DNA of 33,990 bases from Bacillota bacterium (GTDB lineage Bacteria > Bacillota_C > Negativicutes > JAEYSJ01). Where the stretch lies: NCBI GenBank assembly GCA_023434855.1, contig JAEYSJ010000368.1:1-33990 (forward strand), read 5' to 3'. Below, piece after piece: positions 1-7,041 of the stretch (position 1 is its first letter; every line of letters starts with the position of its first letter). The notes under the pieces are model-generated. The model saw only the letters and a program-made list of their open reading frames with translations. It was not told the DNA's origin and searched no databases. The position numbers were made by a program, and so were the translations under genes.

Positions 1-170
1 TGCACGTGCAGTTCAATGTCATAAGTAAAGAGATATTGCGGGAAGCGCAGCAGAATCCCGAACAATATCGCGGATTGGTGGTACGGGTAGCAGGGTACAG
101 TGCCTTCTTTACATCACTTGATAAGAGTCTGCAGGAAGATATTATTGCCAGAACCGAGCACACCATTTAG
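1..170 (+). CDS. Glycyl radical enzyme, C-terminal end only
   Basis: The window opens inside this gene: reading from base 3, about 55 residues are visible before a TAG at 168-170. They contain RVAGYSAFF, the glycyl radical loop of the pyruvate formate-lyase/diol dehydratase superfamily, with the radical glycine encoded at 93-95, followed by the usual ending [11 protein letters not shown]. In this superfamily an anaerobically generated glycyl radical starts C-C, C-O, C-N or C-S bond cleavage. The next gene is the matching activase and the one after is a GlpF-like channel, so a B12-independent glycerol or propane-1,2-diol dehydratase is a reasonable inference. The active-site residues that would settle the substrate (choline, hydroxyproline, isethionate and others are alternatives) lie outside the window. 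Family is secure; subfamily is open. Confidence 0.93.
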   Translation, partial: HVQFNVISKEILREAQQNPEQYRGLVVRVAGYSAFFTSLDKSLQEDIIARTEHTI

Positions 171-207
171 CACGGCAGGTATTGGCTTTAGGTTAACCAA
201 CATTGCG

Positions 208-245
208 CCGTATCGGGAAGCCGGGCTGCTGGTTTCCCGATACGG
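208..245 (+). promoter_or_regulatory. Strong intercistronic hairpin between glycyl radical enzyme and activase
   Basis: CCGTATCGGGAA (208-219) is the exact reverse complement of TTCCCGATACGG (234-245). One G-T and two G-C pairs extend it to a 15-bp stem with an 8-base loop. No T-run follows, so it is not a typical terminator. It ends 57 bases before the activase start and may stabilise the upstream message or reduce read-through, lowering activase relative to the enzyme. The function is inference; the structure is plain in the sequence. Confidence 0.7.
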
Positions 246-302
246 ATGACATGCAGCAACATGTCCTGGCAGTTCGAACCAAGAAAAAGGGGTGACGACA
301 AT

Positions 303-1220
303 ATGGATGAGAGGACTGTGCAGGGGACGATATTTGACATACAGCGGTTTACTGTACATGATGGACCTGGCATACGCACGGCGATTTTTATGAAAGGGTG
401 CCCTTTGCGATGCCCCTGGTGTCAGAACCCGGAGTCAGTACGCAGGGAACCGCAGATGACGTATTTCCCGGCGCTCTGTATTGGTTGTGGCAATTGTGTA
501 AAAGAATGCCGGCATAAAGCGATAAGATCAACAGGGAAAAGTCTGATCGAGAAGATAAATCTTACTCTGTGCGATCATTGCGGAAAATGTGCCAAAGCAT
601 GTTGTTCGGGAGCGTTGCAGCTGATTGGCCGGAATGTTAGTGTTGAGGAAGTCTGTAACGTGGTAATGCAAGATGTTTTGTTTTATCAAAATTCTGGTGG
701 TGGCGTGACTTTTACGGGCGGGGAACCAACGTATCAACCTGAATTTCTTACGGCGATGGCCAAAGATTTTAAAAAGCAGGGACTACACCTGGTTATCGAG
801 ACGTGCGGCTTGTTTTCATGGAATACGGCAGTGGATGCCTTTTCGTTGTTCGATATGATTTATCTTGACATAAAACATGTTGACCAGGAAAAGCACCGGG
901 CAGTCACCGGGGAAAGTAACGCCGTAATTTTAGAAAACGCACACCGGATCGATCAACTGGGGAAACCAATACGCATACGTGTTCCGCTTATGCCTGGCTT
1001 CAATGACAGTACGGAAGATTTTGGAGGGATTGTGCGTTTTGCCTCAGGGCTAAGCAACCTTGAGAAGATGCAGGTTTTGCCTTATCACAAATATGGCATC
1101 GCCAAATATGAACGGATTGGCTGGGGGTACTCGCTGGCTGATCTGGAAGCTCCACCGGAGAGTACCATTGAAAAATTGCTGGCTTTAGCCAAGCGCCAAA
1201 ATGTAATATGCACTTTATAA
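303..1220 (+). CDS. Glycyl radical enzyme activating protein (radical SAM)
   Basis: This radical SAM enzyme uses S-adenosylmethionine and a [4Fe-4S] cluster to place the glycyl radical on the enzyme encoded just upstream. The 305-residue product shows the radical SAM triad C33-x3-C37-x2-C40. A ferredoxin-like insert follows, with two four-cysteine sets (C59, C62, C65, C69 and C90, C93, C96, C100), then GGGVTFTGGEP near residue 132. The two-cluster insert is the form found in activases of dehydratase, choline lyase and decarboxylase types, not in minimal PflA. I chose ATG 303 over the in-frame ATG 246: AAAAGGGG lies just before 303, the homologous region starts there (GTIFDIQRFTVHDGPGIRT), and 246 falls directly behind the hairpin. 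It probably shares the upstream transcript. Activity is confident; the partner is inferred from adjacency. Confidence 0.95.
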   Translation: MDERTVQGTIFDIQRFTVHDGPGIRTAIFMKGCPLRCPWCQNPESVRREPQMTYFPALCIGCGNCVKECRHKAIRSTGKSLIEKINLTLCDHCGKCAKACCSGALQLIGRNVSVEEVCNVVMQDVLFYQNSGGGVTFTGGEPTYQPEFLTAMAKDFKKQGLHLVIETCGLFSWNTAVDAFSLFDMIYLDIKHVDQEKHRAVTGESNAVILENAHRIDQLGKPIRIRVPLMPGFNDSTEDFGGIVRFASGLSNLEKMQVLPYHKYGIAKYERIGWGYSLADLEAPPESTIEKLLALAKRQNVICTL

Positions 1221-1242
1221 ATCTAGAGATTCTGCGTGATCG

Positions 1243-1271
1243 TTGACTTGGTGTTATTTAGCGGGTCTACT
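1243..1271 (+). promoter_or_regulatory. Candidate sigma-A promoter for the GlpF-like gene
   Basis: TTGACT (1243-1248) and TCTACT (1266-1271) are separated by 17 bases. The -35 box is good and the -10 box poor. It would allow expression of the channel independently of the glycyl radical genes. Confidence 0.4.
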
Positions 1272-1329
1272 TTATGAAATAGGGAAGAAGTTCAGATTAA
1301 AAAATAGTAAAGGAATGAGGGGGTTTACG

Positions 1330-2055
1330 ATGACAAACTTATTCGGTGAGTTTTTTGGCACCATGGTGTTAGTAATTTTTGGCGCCGGAGTAGTAGCCAA
1401 TGTTCTGTTAAAGAAATCCAAGGCTGAAGGTGCTGGTTGGAATGCTATCGCTGCCGGCTGGGGATTTGCAGTTATACTGGGAGTTTTTGCGGCAATCGCG
1501 GGAGGAGCGCCGCAGGCCGACATTAATCCGGCCGTAACGCTGGCCAAAGCAATGATTGGCGTGTATACAGCGTCACAGGCCATTACAACCATGCTGGCAC
1601 AATTGACCGGCGGTATTGCCGGAGGTGTCATTGTTTGGCTGGCCTTTTTGCCGCACTGGGAAGTTACAGAAGATCAAGGAGCTAAACTTGCTGTTTTTTG
1701 CACCGGACCAGCTATTCGTAATCCTTTTGCCAATATGATCTGCGAAGTTATCGGTACGATTGTATTAGTTGTAATGATTTTTGCTATATTCTCAAAGCAG
1801 GCCGGAGGCTTAGCGCCCGGATTCGGCCCTTACCTTGTCGGCGTTTTGGTTTGGGCCATTGGTCTTAGTCTTGGCGGGCCAACTGGATATGCCATTAACC
1901 CGGCCCGTGATCTTGGTCCGCGAATTGCCCACGCCATCCTGCCGATTGCCGGCAAGGGGGGGTCCGACTGGGGTTACGCCTGGATACCTGTTGTCGCCCC
2001 CTTGATTGGCGGAGCAGTGGCATTCGCCATTGCCCGGGGTATGGGGTTGGTATAA
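1330..2055 (+). CDS. glpF: MIP-family channel, glycerol facilitator type
   Basis: This is a six-helix membrane channel of 241 residues, a normal length for GlpF. Both NPA half-helix motifs are present: DINPAVT (N66) and AINPARDLGPR (N190). The aspartate after the second motif (NPARD, D194) is the classic mark of glycerol-conducting aquaglyceroporins, as opposed to water-selective aquaporins. ATG 1330 is chosen because GAGGGGG lies about eight bases upstream and the protein then starts in the first helix (NLFGEFFGTMVLVIFG); the longer reading from 1243 adds an unlikely hydrophilic leader. A terminator at 2106-2148 closes the unit. Its position behind a glycyl radical enzyme and activase suggests it supplies glycerol or another small polyol to that enzyme. 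Transport of other small neutral solutes cannot be excluded. Confidence 0.9.
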   Translation: MTNLFGEFFGTMVLVIFGAGVVANVLLKKSKAEGAGWNAIAAGWGFAVILGVFAAIAGGAPQADINPAVTLAKAMIGVYTASQAITTMLAQLTGGIAGGVIVWLAFLPHWEVTEDQGAKLAVFCTGPAIRNPFANMICEVIGTIVLVVMIFAIFSKQAGGLAPGFGPYLVGVLVWAIGLSLGGPTGYAINPARDLGPRIAHAILPIAGKGGSDWGYAWIPVVAPLIGGAVAFAIARGMGLV

Positions 2056-2105
2056 CCAAAATAGCTTTAGTATGAGTCAGCTCCTCAGATGCTACAATAA
2101 TCGCG

Positions 2106-2148
2106 AAAAAATCCTGTCAAGTCTTTGTGAACTTTACAGGATTTTTTT
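2106..2148 (+). terminator. Rho-independent terminator after glpF
   Basis: AAAAAATCCTGT (2106-2117) pairs with ACAGGATTTTTT (from 2136). After one mismatch the inner AAGT/ACTT pairs as well. The T-run of the right arm completes a standard intrinsic terminator about 50 bases after the glpF stop. Confidence 0.88.
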
Positions 2149-2244
2149 ATTTTACTACAGAATTTTGTAACAGCAAATACATGCTTACTATTGCTTGTGT
2201 GTTGAATTGAGAAGCGATGTATAGAAAAAAAGAGGTGCGAGAGG

Positions 2245-2901
2245 GTGCAGAATATTTTAAGTGTAAAGATGCTTCTTAGCAGGCGGAATGTGATAATTGG
2301 TGTTTTGTTAATGCTGTTAATTTCTGTAGGCATTTTTTACACAAATAAATGCGTTTTGGATGCAGGGTCAAGCTATATACTTAATACTGACAATGTGCCG
2401 GAGAGTCAGGCTATAGTAATCCTTGGGGCATATGTTTTTCCTGATGGCACGGCGTCTCAAATGCTTGAGGAACGTCTAAAGGCAGGTTATGAACTGTACA
2501 AAAAAGGCAAGGCCGGTAAGATTATTGTAAGTGGTGATCACAGTCGTAAGAACTATGATAAGTTAATGTGATGAAGAAATTTTTCTTAGATAAAAATGTT
2601 CCTGCTGAAGACGTATTTATGGATCATGCGGGTTTTACCACATATGAATGCATGTACAGGGCCAGAGATATATTTAAGGTGAACAAAATGATTGTAGTAA
2701 CTCAGGGGAATTGAAGCCTACGGTGTAGCAGCAAGCACTGGAAATTATGGTAATTTAGTGATGCTAAGCAATAACATCAGAGAAACGATTGCCAGAAGCA
2801 AAGCATTTGTAGCAGTGGCAATAAAACCCCGTCCTACATTCTTAGGAGAAGAAATACCGGTCACAGGTGATGGAAAGGCCACCGACGACAAGACCAGATA
2901 A
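2245..2901 (+). pseudogene. Decayed SanA/YdcF-type (DUF218) envelope protein gene
   Basis: The intact first part starts at GTG 2245 behind AGAGG and GAGGG. It encodes a membrane anchor (VIIGVLLMLLISVGIFY) and then the DUF218 core with AIVILGAYV, MLEERLKAGYELYKKGKAGKIIVSGD and NYD. At about 2560 one base is missing: adding it would restore D-E-V-N and bring MKKFFLDKNVPAEDVFMDHAG and TTYECMYRARDIF into frame. After IVVTQG a TGA at 2710-2712 marks a second lesion. Roughly 14-16 codons that normally follow (the FHLPRALYIAR-type stretch) are gone, and the frame shifts again to EAYGVAASTGNYG and a tail ending at TAA 2899-2901. SanA proteins help maintain the envelope barrier. Two independent lesions make sequencing error an unlikely full explanation. 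There is a small chance that the first 108 residues are still made. Confidence 0.85.
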
Positions 2902-3140
2902 ACGCAATCATGGGGGTAGATGATTGACCTACAACCTTTCAAAGAGACACTAGCGGATAATTGGGGACGAAAAATAGGGGATTGATGAGGTTAGACTTCA
3001 AACTCCTGTTTTACGAAAAAGTGGACGATATGCGCAGAGTAGTGACCTGTGGATTCTAGGGAGATGACAGGTTTACTGCCAAACGTATCTTCCACCTTTT
3101 TTATTGGGGACAGGTTTATTAAATTTTTTTAAAATAATAC
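2902..3140 (+). other. Intergenic stretch with short repeats, no gene seen
   Basis: No convincing reading frame or ribosome site is present. ACCTGT (3045-3050) and ACAGGT (3067-3072) can form a hairpin. The string GACAGGTTTA occurs twice (about 3066 and 3109), the second time as GGGGACAGGTTTA. A related GACAGGGG hairpin lies at 33042-33069. This may be the scar of a small mobile or REP-like element next to the decayed gene; that reading is tentative. Confidence 0.4.
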
Positions 3141-3192
3141 TTGCAATATTTACTTAGTAGCCATATACTAATAACAAAAGTACTTAATAGTA
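3141..3192 (+). promoter_or_regulatory. Promoter and candidate NrtR operator of the NAD salvage operon
   Basis: TTGCAA (3141-3146) and TATACT (3164-3169), with a 17-base spacer, form a near-consensus sigma-A promoter. TTAGTA (3154-3159) and TACTAA (3166-3171) form a perfect inverted repeat with a 6-base gap that covers the spacer end and the -10 box. A second small inverted repeat, TACT-taat-AGTA, lies at 3181-3192. TACTTAGTAG (3151) and TACTTAATAG (3181) are near-identical direct repeats exactly 30 bases apart. A repressor bound here would block RNA polymerase. The operon encodes an NrtR-type protein, the obvious candidate (inference). Confidence 0.72.
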
Positions 3193-3218
3193 TAACGATA
3201 ATAAGTGAGGTGAGTTTA

Positions 3219-3836
3219 GTGAGAATAGGAATTTACGGTTCTTCATTCAATCCTCCAACGAATGGGCATCTTTGGTCAGCAAACACGATCGCCCAAAGAG
3301 AAGAATTAGATAAGGTTATCTTGCTTCCGTCCTCATCCAAACGATCAGATAAGAATATTGAGGTAGCAGACCGTCATCGGCTGGAAATGCTTAGATTAGC
3401 TGTGACTGACAGCAATATATTTGAGATTGATGATTACGAAATGAAGGCTATCTCTGGCAAACATTATAGCTATTTCACCATGGAACATTTTCGCGAAAAG
3501 TACCCAGGCGATGAGCTGTTTTTCCTAATGGGCGCAGATCTTTTAGCAGAGTTGCCTAATTGGACTTATGGAGAGAAATTTATCCAGTCTACTAAGTTTA
3601 TCGTGATTGAACGTCAAAACATTCCCATGGGTGAGATAATCGCCAAAACCCCCATGCTCCGCAAGTATTATAGAAACTTTAGCCTAATCTATAAAGGAAT
3701 AGTAAACGAAATTAGTTCCAGTTACATAAGAGAAGAATTTGAAAGCGGTGCAGACCCCCGGTATTTGCTTCCCGAGGCTGTGTACTGGTATATCAGAAAC
3801 AATAATGTTTATTTAAAAGCAGAAAGGAAGGATTAA
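3219..3836 (+). CDS. nadD: Nicotinate-nucleotide adenylyltransferase
   Basis: It joins ATP and nicotinate mononucleotide to give nicotinate adenine dinucleotide. The 205-residue product starts with the nucleotidyltransferase motif GSSFNPPTNGH (residues 7-17), a (T/H)xGH variant. It contains LLPSSS, FLMGADLLAELPNW and the C-terminal ISSSYIREEF, which matches the SSTxIR nucleotide-binding motif. I chose GTG 3219 because AAGTGAGGTGAG lies just upstream and the mature fold starts immediately (RIGIYGSSF). A longer reading from 3141 would begin inside the promoter. It is first in a tight operon: nadE begins one base after its stop. Most Firmicutes carry a housekeeping nadD beside yqeK, so this may be a second copy dedicated to salvage; that cannot be checked here. 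Confidence 0.92.
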   Translation: MRIGIYGSSFNPPTNGHLWSANTIAQREELDKVILLPSSSKRSDKNIEVADRHRLEMLRLAVTDSNIFEIDDYEMKAISGKHYSYFTMEHFREKYPGDELFFLMGADLLAELPNWTYGEKFIQSTKFIVIERQNIPMGEIIAKTPMLRKYYRNFSLIYKGIVNEISSSYIREEFESGADPRYLLPEAVYWYIRNNNVYLKAERKD

Positions 3837-3837
3837 A

Positions 3838-4650
3838 ATGGCTTACGACAAAGTAATTCAACAAAGGATCATTAAGGAAGTGAAAACTCTCCCGGAGATT
3901 AATCCAGGCCAGGAAATTTATGAGCGAGTTAAGTTCTTACGGTCTTTTTTGCAAAAATCCGGGCTTAATGGATTTGTTCTCGGGTTATCTGGCGGCCAAG
4001 ACTCAACGCTGTCCGGCAAGCTGGCGCAAACAGCAGTAAGCGCGGAAGGGAAAAAATTTATCGCGATGAAGCTTCCTTATGGAGAGCAAAAAGATGCAGA
4101 AGACGTTGAACTCGCTATTAATTTTATTCAACCGGACAATGTGCTCAACTTTGATACTAAGCCTGTCGTAGATGCTTTTTGCCGCGAATTTGAACGAGCT
4201 ACAGGCGAAATCCTTACAGACTATCATAAAGGTAATGTAAAAGCCCGGATTCGCATGGTGGCTCAATATGCGGTAGCGGGAATGAAGAGTCTTGCGGTAT
4301 TGGGAACGGATCATGCATCTGAAAATTGTACCCGTTTTTTCACTAAATTCGGCGATGGAGCCGCTGACGTCCTGCCGCTATTTGGTTTAACTAAATTCCA
4401 AGGTGCAGAATTGCTGAAAAAGCTGGATTCCCCTGAAAGGTTTTATAAAAAAACCCCTTCCCCAGACCTTTTGGACAATACCCCTTGCAGACCTGATGAA
4501 GATGAGCTTGGGTTTACTTACCGGGATATCGAGGACTTTCTTACCGGAAAAAATGTTTGCGATGAAGTATTTGATAAAATTTATGCCTTTTATTTAAAGG
4601 GTGACCACAAGGCAAAGCCACCGATAACAATCTACGATAATGATAATTAA
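3838..4650 (+). CDS. nadE: NH3-dependent NAD+ synthetase
   Basis: It converts nicotinate adenine dinucleotide to NAD with ATP and ammonia, the last step of the pathway. The 270-residue length fits the short ammonia-using form without a glutaminase domain. The N-type ATP pyrophosphatase loop is SGGQDS (51-56). Other family blocks are MKLPYGEQKDAED, GTDHASENCTRFFTKFGDG, LPLFGLTKFQ and the KTPSPDLLDNTPCRPDEDELGF region, which contacts substrate and ATP. ATG 3838 lies one base beyond the nadD stop and is preceded by AAGGAAGG within nadD, so the two are probably translated together. It is followed after 21 bases by the Nudix regulator. Confidence 0.96.
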   Translation: MAYDKVIQQRIIKEVKTLPEINPGQEIYERVKFLRSFLQKSGLNGFVLGLSGGQDSTLSGKLAQTAVSAEGKKFIAMKLPYGEQKDAEDVELAINFIQPDNVLNFDTKPVVDAFCREFERATGEILTDYHKGNVKARIRMVAQYAVAGMKSLAVLGTDHASENCTRFFTKFGDGAADVLPLFGLTKFQGAELLKKLDSPERFYKKTPSPDLLDNTPCRPDEDELGFTYRDIEDFLTGKNVCDEVFDKIYAFYLKGDHKAKPPITIYDNDN

Positions 4651-4671
4651 TAAAAAAAGAGGGGTGCAATA

Positions 4672-5580
4672 ATGAACCAACCAAAAGAATTTCTAAAAGA
4701 TTATGATGACAGCAAATATAAAAAACCGTCTGCGACCGTGGATATGATAATTCTAACAGCTGTGGATGTTGAAACTAAAGCCCGGTCAGTTCCGGATAAA
4801 GTTTTGCGAGTTCTTCTTATTAAACGTAAGGGAGACCCGCTTGTTGTTGATGTAACCGACCCTTATAAAGGGAAATGGGCCTTGCCGGGTGGTTTCGTTA
4901 ATTATTTTGAAGACCTTGATACAGCGGCAATCCGGGAGTTGCAAGAAGAAACTAACGTTTCTGATGTTTATATGGAACAGCTGTACACTTGGGGCAAGGT
5001 TTATCGCGACCTTCGCCGCAGAGTTATCAGCACTTCCTATATGGCGCTTGTAGATAGTTCTAAACTAAACGTAAAAGCCGGAGACGATGCTGAAGATGCC
5101 TGTTGGTTTGATGTAAAAACCACACTTCTTGAAGAAGTGAAAACCCAAACAAAAGCAGGTTATCTACGCAAAACAACGTATGAACTTTCCCTGGTAAATG
5201 ATAAGATTGAAATAAAAGATACTGTAATTGTTACTAAGAAGATGGAAGGAAGAACTTCTAAAATTGAACTTGAATATGTGGATAATCCTTCAGGGCTTGC
5301 CTTCGACCACGCTACAATTATCTTTTATGCTCTTGAACGACTAAAGAACAAAGTAGAATATACCGATATTGCTTTTTCTCTAATGCCGGAATTGTTCACT
5401 TTAACTGAACTAAAGAAGCTGTATGAAGTTATCACCGGGAAAGTTATCTATAGCACAAATTTCCGGGATAAAATGGAAAAACAAAAAAAGATGGTAATTG
5501 AGACAGATGAATGGGAATCCGGTAAGCCTTATAAGCCGGCCAGACTGTTCCGTTTCAATCCCGATCGGGTAGAAGACTAG
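4672..5580 (+). CDS. nrtR: NrtR-type Nudix regulator of NAD metabolism
   Basis: This 302-residue protein joins a Nudix domain to a C-terminal winged helix. The Nudix box runs from G74 to V96 (GFVNYFE, then RELQEETNV) and is complete except that the late glycine is N95. The C-terminal part (about 208-300) carries the NrtR blocks FDHATIIFYALERL, YTDIAFSLMPELFTLTELKKLYE, NFRDKM and RPA-like KPARLFRF. In characterised NrtR proteins the Nudix domain binds ADP-ribose or a related NAD metabolite, which releases the wing domain from DNA. Its place in the middle of an NAD salvage operon, downstream of an inverted repeat over the -10 box at 3164, fits an autoregulated repressor. The near-intact box leaves open that it also hydrolyses a nucleotide. 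GAGGGG precedes ATG 4672. Confidence 0.87.
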   Translation: MNQPKEFLKDYDDSKYKKPSATVDMIILTAVDVETKARSVPDKVLRVLLIKRKGDPLVVDVTDPYKGKWALPGGFVNYFEDLDTAAIRELQEETNVSDVYMEQLYTWGKVYRDLRRRVISTSYMALVDSSKLNVKAGDDAEDACWFDVKTTLLEEVKTQTKAGYLRKTTYELSLVNDKIEIKDTVIVTKKMEGRTSKIELEYVDNPSGLAFDHATIIFYALERLKNKVEYTDIAFSLMPELFTLTELKKLYEVITGKVIYSTNFRDKMEKQKKMVIETDEWESGKPYKPARLFRFNPDRVED

Positions 5581-5668
5581 TACTTACGGCTCAACAATGA
5601 AACCTTCTATCAACTTCTTTCGCGAAAAATGAAATGGGAATAAGATAAAAGAATTGGAGGGATTTATT

Positions 5669-7021
5669 ATGAGCATATTCAATAACAAACGACTACCTGA
5701 AGAATTATTTCTGATTGATGCAGAACGTATTCGCCAGGGTTGGTACTCTGATAAATATTTTTGTAATAACGTAGAATTGCTCGAAAAACTGGCTGCTGAA
5801 AAGTATCATTTTCAGGGGGAAAGTGACCTCAAAGACATAGATTGTTCGGTGATTTGTACTGGGAACATTGTGGTTGAAATGCAATTTTTTACTCGCCGCC
5901 GCCCATTTAGTGTAGTTGCCGGTGTGGATGAAGCACTGGCAATCCTGAAACAATGCGCCGGATATTATGCGGAAAATGGCCAATTTGTAAATACATATGA
6001 TGAACTTGAGGTTGAAGCAGTACAAGATGGTACATTTGTAACCTATGATGGAGATCCAAAGAAGGTAGTTCCTGTGATTAAAGTGCGGGGAAACCATCGC
6101 TACTTCGCAAAATTAGAAACCGTTATGCTGGGAGCTATGGCTGAACCTACAAGAATTGCTACCAATGTATTCAATACTTTGGTGGCTGCTCGTAATAAAG
6201 AAGTTCTGTTTTTCCCGGCCCGGTTCACTCCATATAAAATCCAGGCATTGCATGGTTACGCTTATTCCTTAGGGATTGATGCTTATAATAAAAAATACGG
6301 CAAGAAAAATGGTACTTTTGTATCTACTGATAGTGGCGCAGCTTATTGGTCAGGCAGCGGAGTCGGCACTATTTCACACTCTACGATTGCCAGCTTTTGT
6401 GGAGATACTGCGGAGGCAATGTATCAATTTGCCAGGCTCTTAAATCCCGCGATAAGCCGCATTGCCTTAGTAGACTTTCATAATGACTGTGTTGGTGAAT
6501 CAAAAAAAGTTATGAAAAGGTTATGGGATAAATACCTGGAACTATACCAAAATGGAAACATGGAAGAAGCCAGACAATATAAATTATTCGGAGTGCGTCC
6601 AGATACCTCCGCAAACATGAGAGATAAGTCTATTGTTCCGACAGGAAATAAATCGCTTGATATGGGGGTATCTCCTAAATTGGTCTGGAACATCAGAGAA
6701 GGACTTGATAACGCTTATCTGGAATGGGATGTTCCGGTAGAGTATCTTGAACTTGCCAAAGAATACTGTAAAGATGTTAAAATTTTCGTTACCGGGGGTT
6801 TCACCGTAAAAAAAATCAGAGAGTTCGAGGAGCAAGCTGTACCCGTAGACTTTTATGGTGTAGGGTCTAGTTTAATTGAAAATTCACAGGAAACTAACAA
6901 TGATTTTACGGCCGACATTGTAAGAATTAAGATCGGTAACGATTGGCGCAATCTAGCTAAAATTGGCCGTTGTACATGCACTAACCCGGAATTGGAACTT
7001 ATCGCAAGTCCGAGGATATAA
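5669..7021 (+). CDS. pncB: Nicotinate phosphoribosyltransferase
   Basis: It couples nicotinate to phosphoribosyl pyrophosphate to form nicotinate mononucleotide, the committed salvage step. The 450-residue length is typical. Recognisable blocks are LIDAERIRQGWYSDKYF at the N-terminus, KVRGNHRYFAKLET, FFPARFTPYKIQALHGYAY, GVGTISHSTIASF (about 231-243), FGVRPDTSANMRD and the phosphate-binding end IFVTGGF...VDFYGVGSSL. The end has CTCTNPELELI with two cysteines. ATG 5669 is chosen because GGAGGG precedes it at a good distance. An 88-base gap separates it from nrtR with no terminator visible, so it is treated as part of the operon. A nicotinamide-using (NadV-like) activity is less likely because a nicotinamidase-like gene follows and NadE is present. 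Confidence 0.9.
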   Translation: MSIFNNKRLPEELFLIDAERIRQGWYSDKYFCNNVELLEKLAAEKYHFQGESDLKDIDCSVICTGNIVVEMQFFTRRRPFSVVAGVDEALAILKQCAGYYAENGQFVNTYDELEVEAVQDGTFVTYDGDPKKVVPVIKVRGNHRYFAKLETVMLGAMAEPTRIATNVFNTLVAARNKEVLFFPARFTPYKIQALHGYAYSLGIDAYNKKYGKKNGTFVSTDSGAAYWSGSGVGTISHSTIASFCGDTAEAMYQFARLLNPAISRIALVDFHNDCVGESKKVMKRLWDKYLELYQNGNMEEARQYKLFGVRPDTSANMRDKSIVPTGNKSLDMGVSPKLVWNIREGLDNAYLEWDVPVEYLELAKEYCKDVKIFVTGGFTVKKIREFEEQAVPVDFYGVGSSLIENSQETNNDFTADIVRIKIGNDWRNLAKIGRCTCTNPELELIASPRI

Positions 7022-7041
7022 TCGAAAAGGGGTTGATTATA

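Noticed and set aside
246..302. Longer N-terminus for the activase starting at ATG 246
   Set aside because: The start lies directly behind a hairpin, has no ribosome site, and the extra residues do not resemble the family; ATG 303 has AAAAGGGG and the family start.
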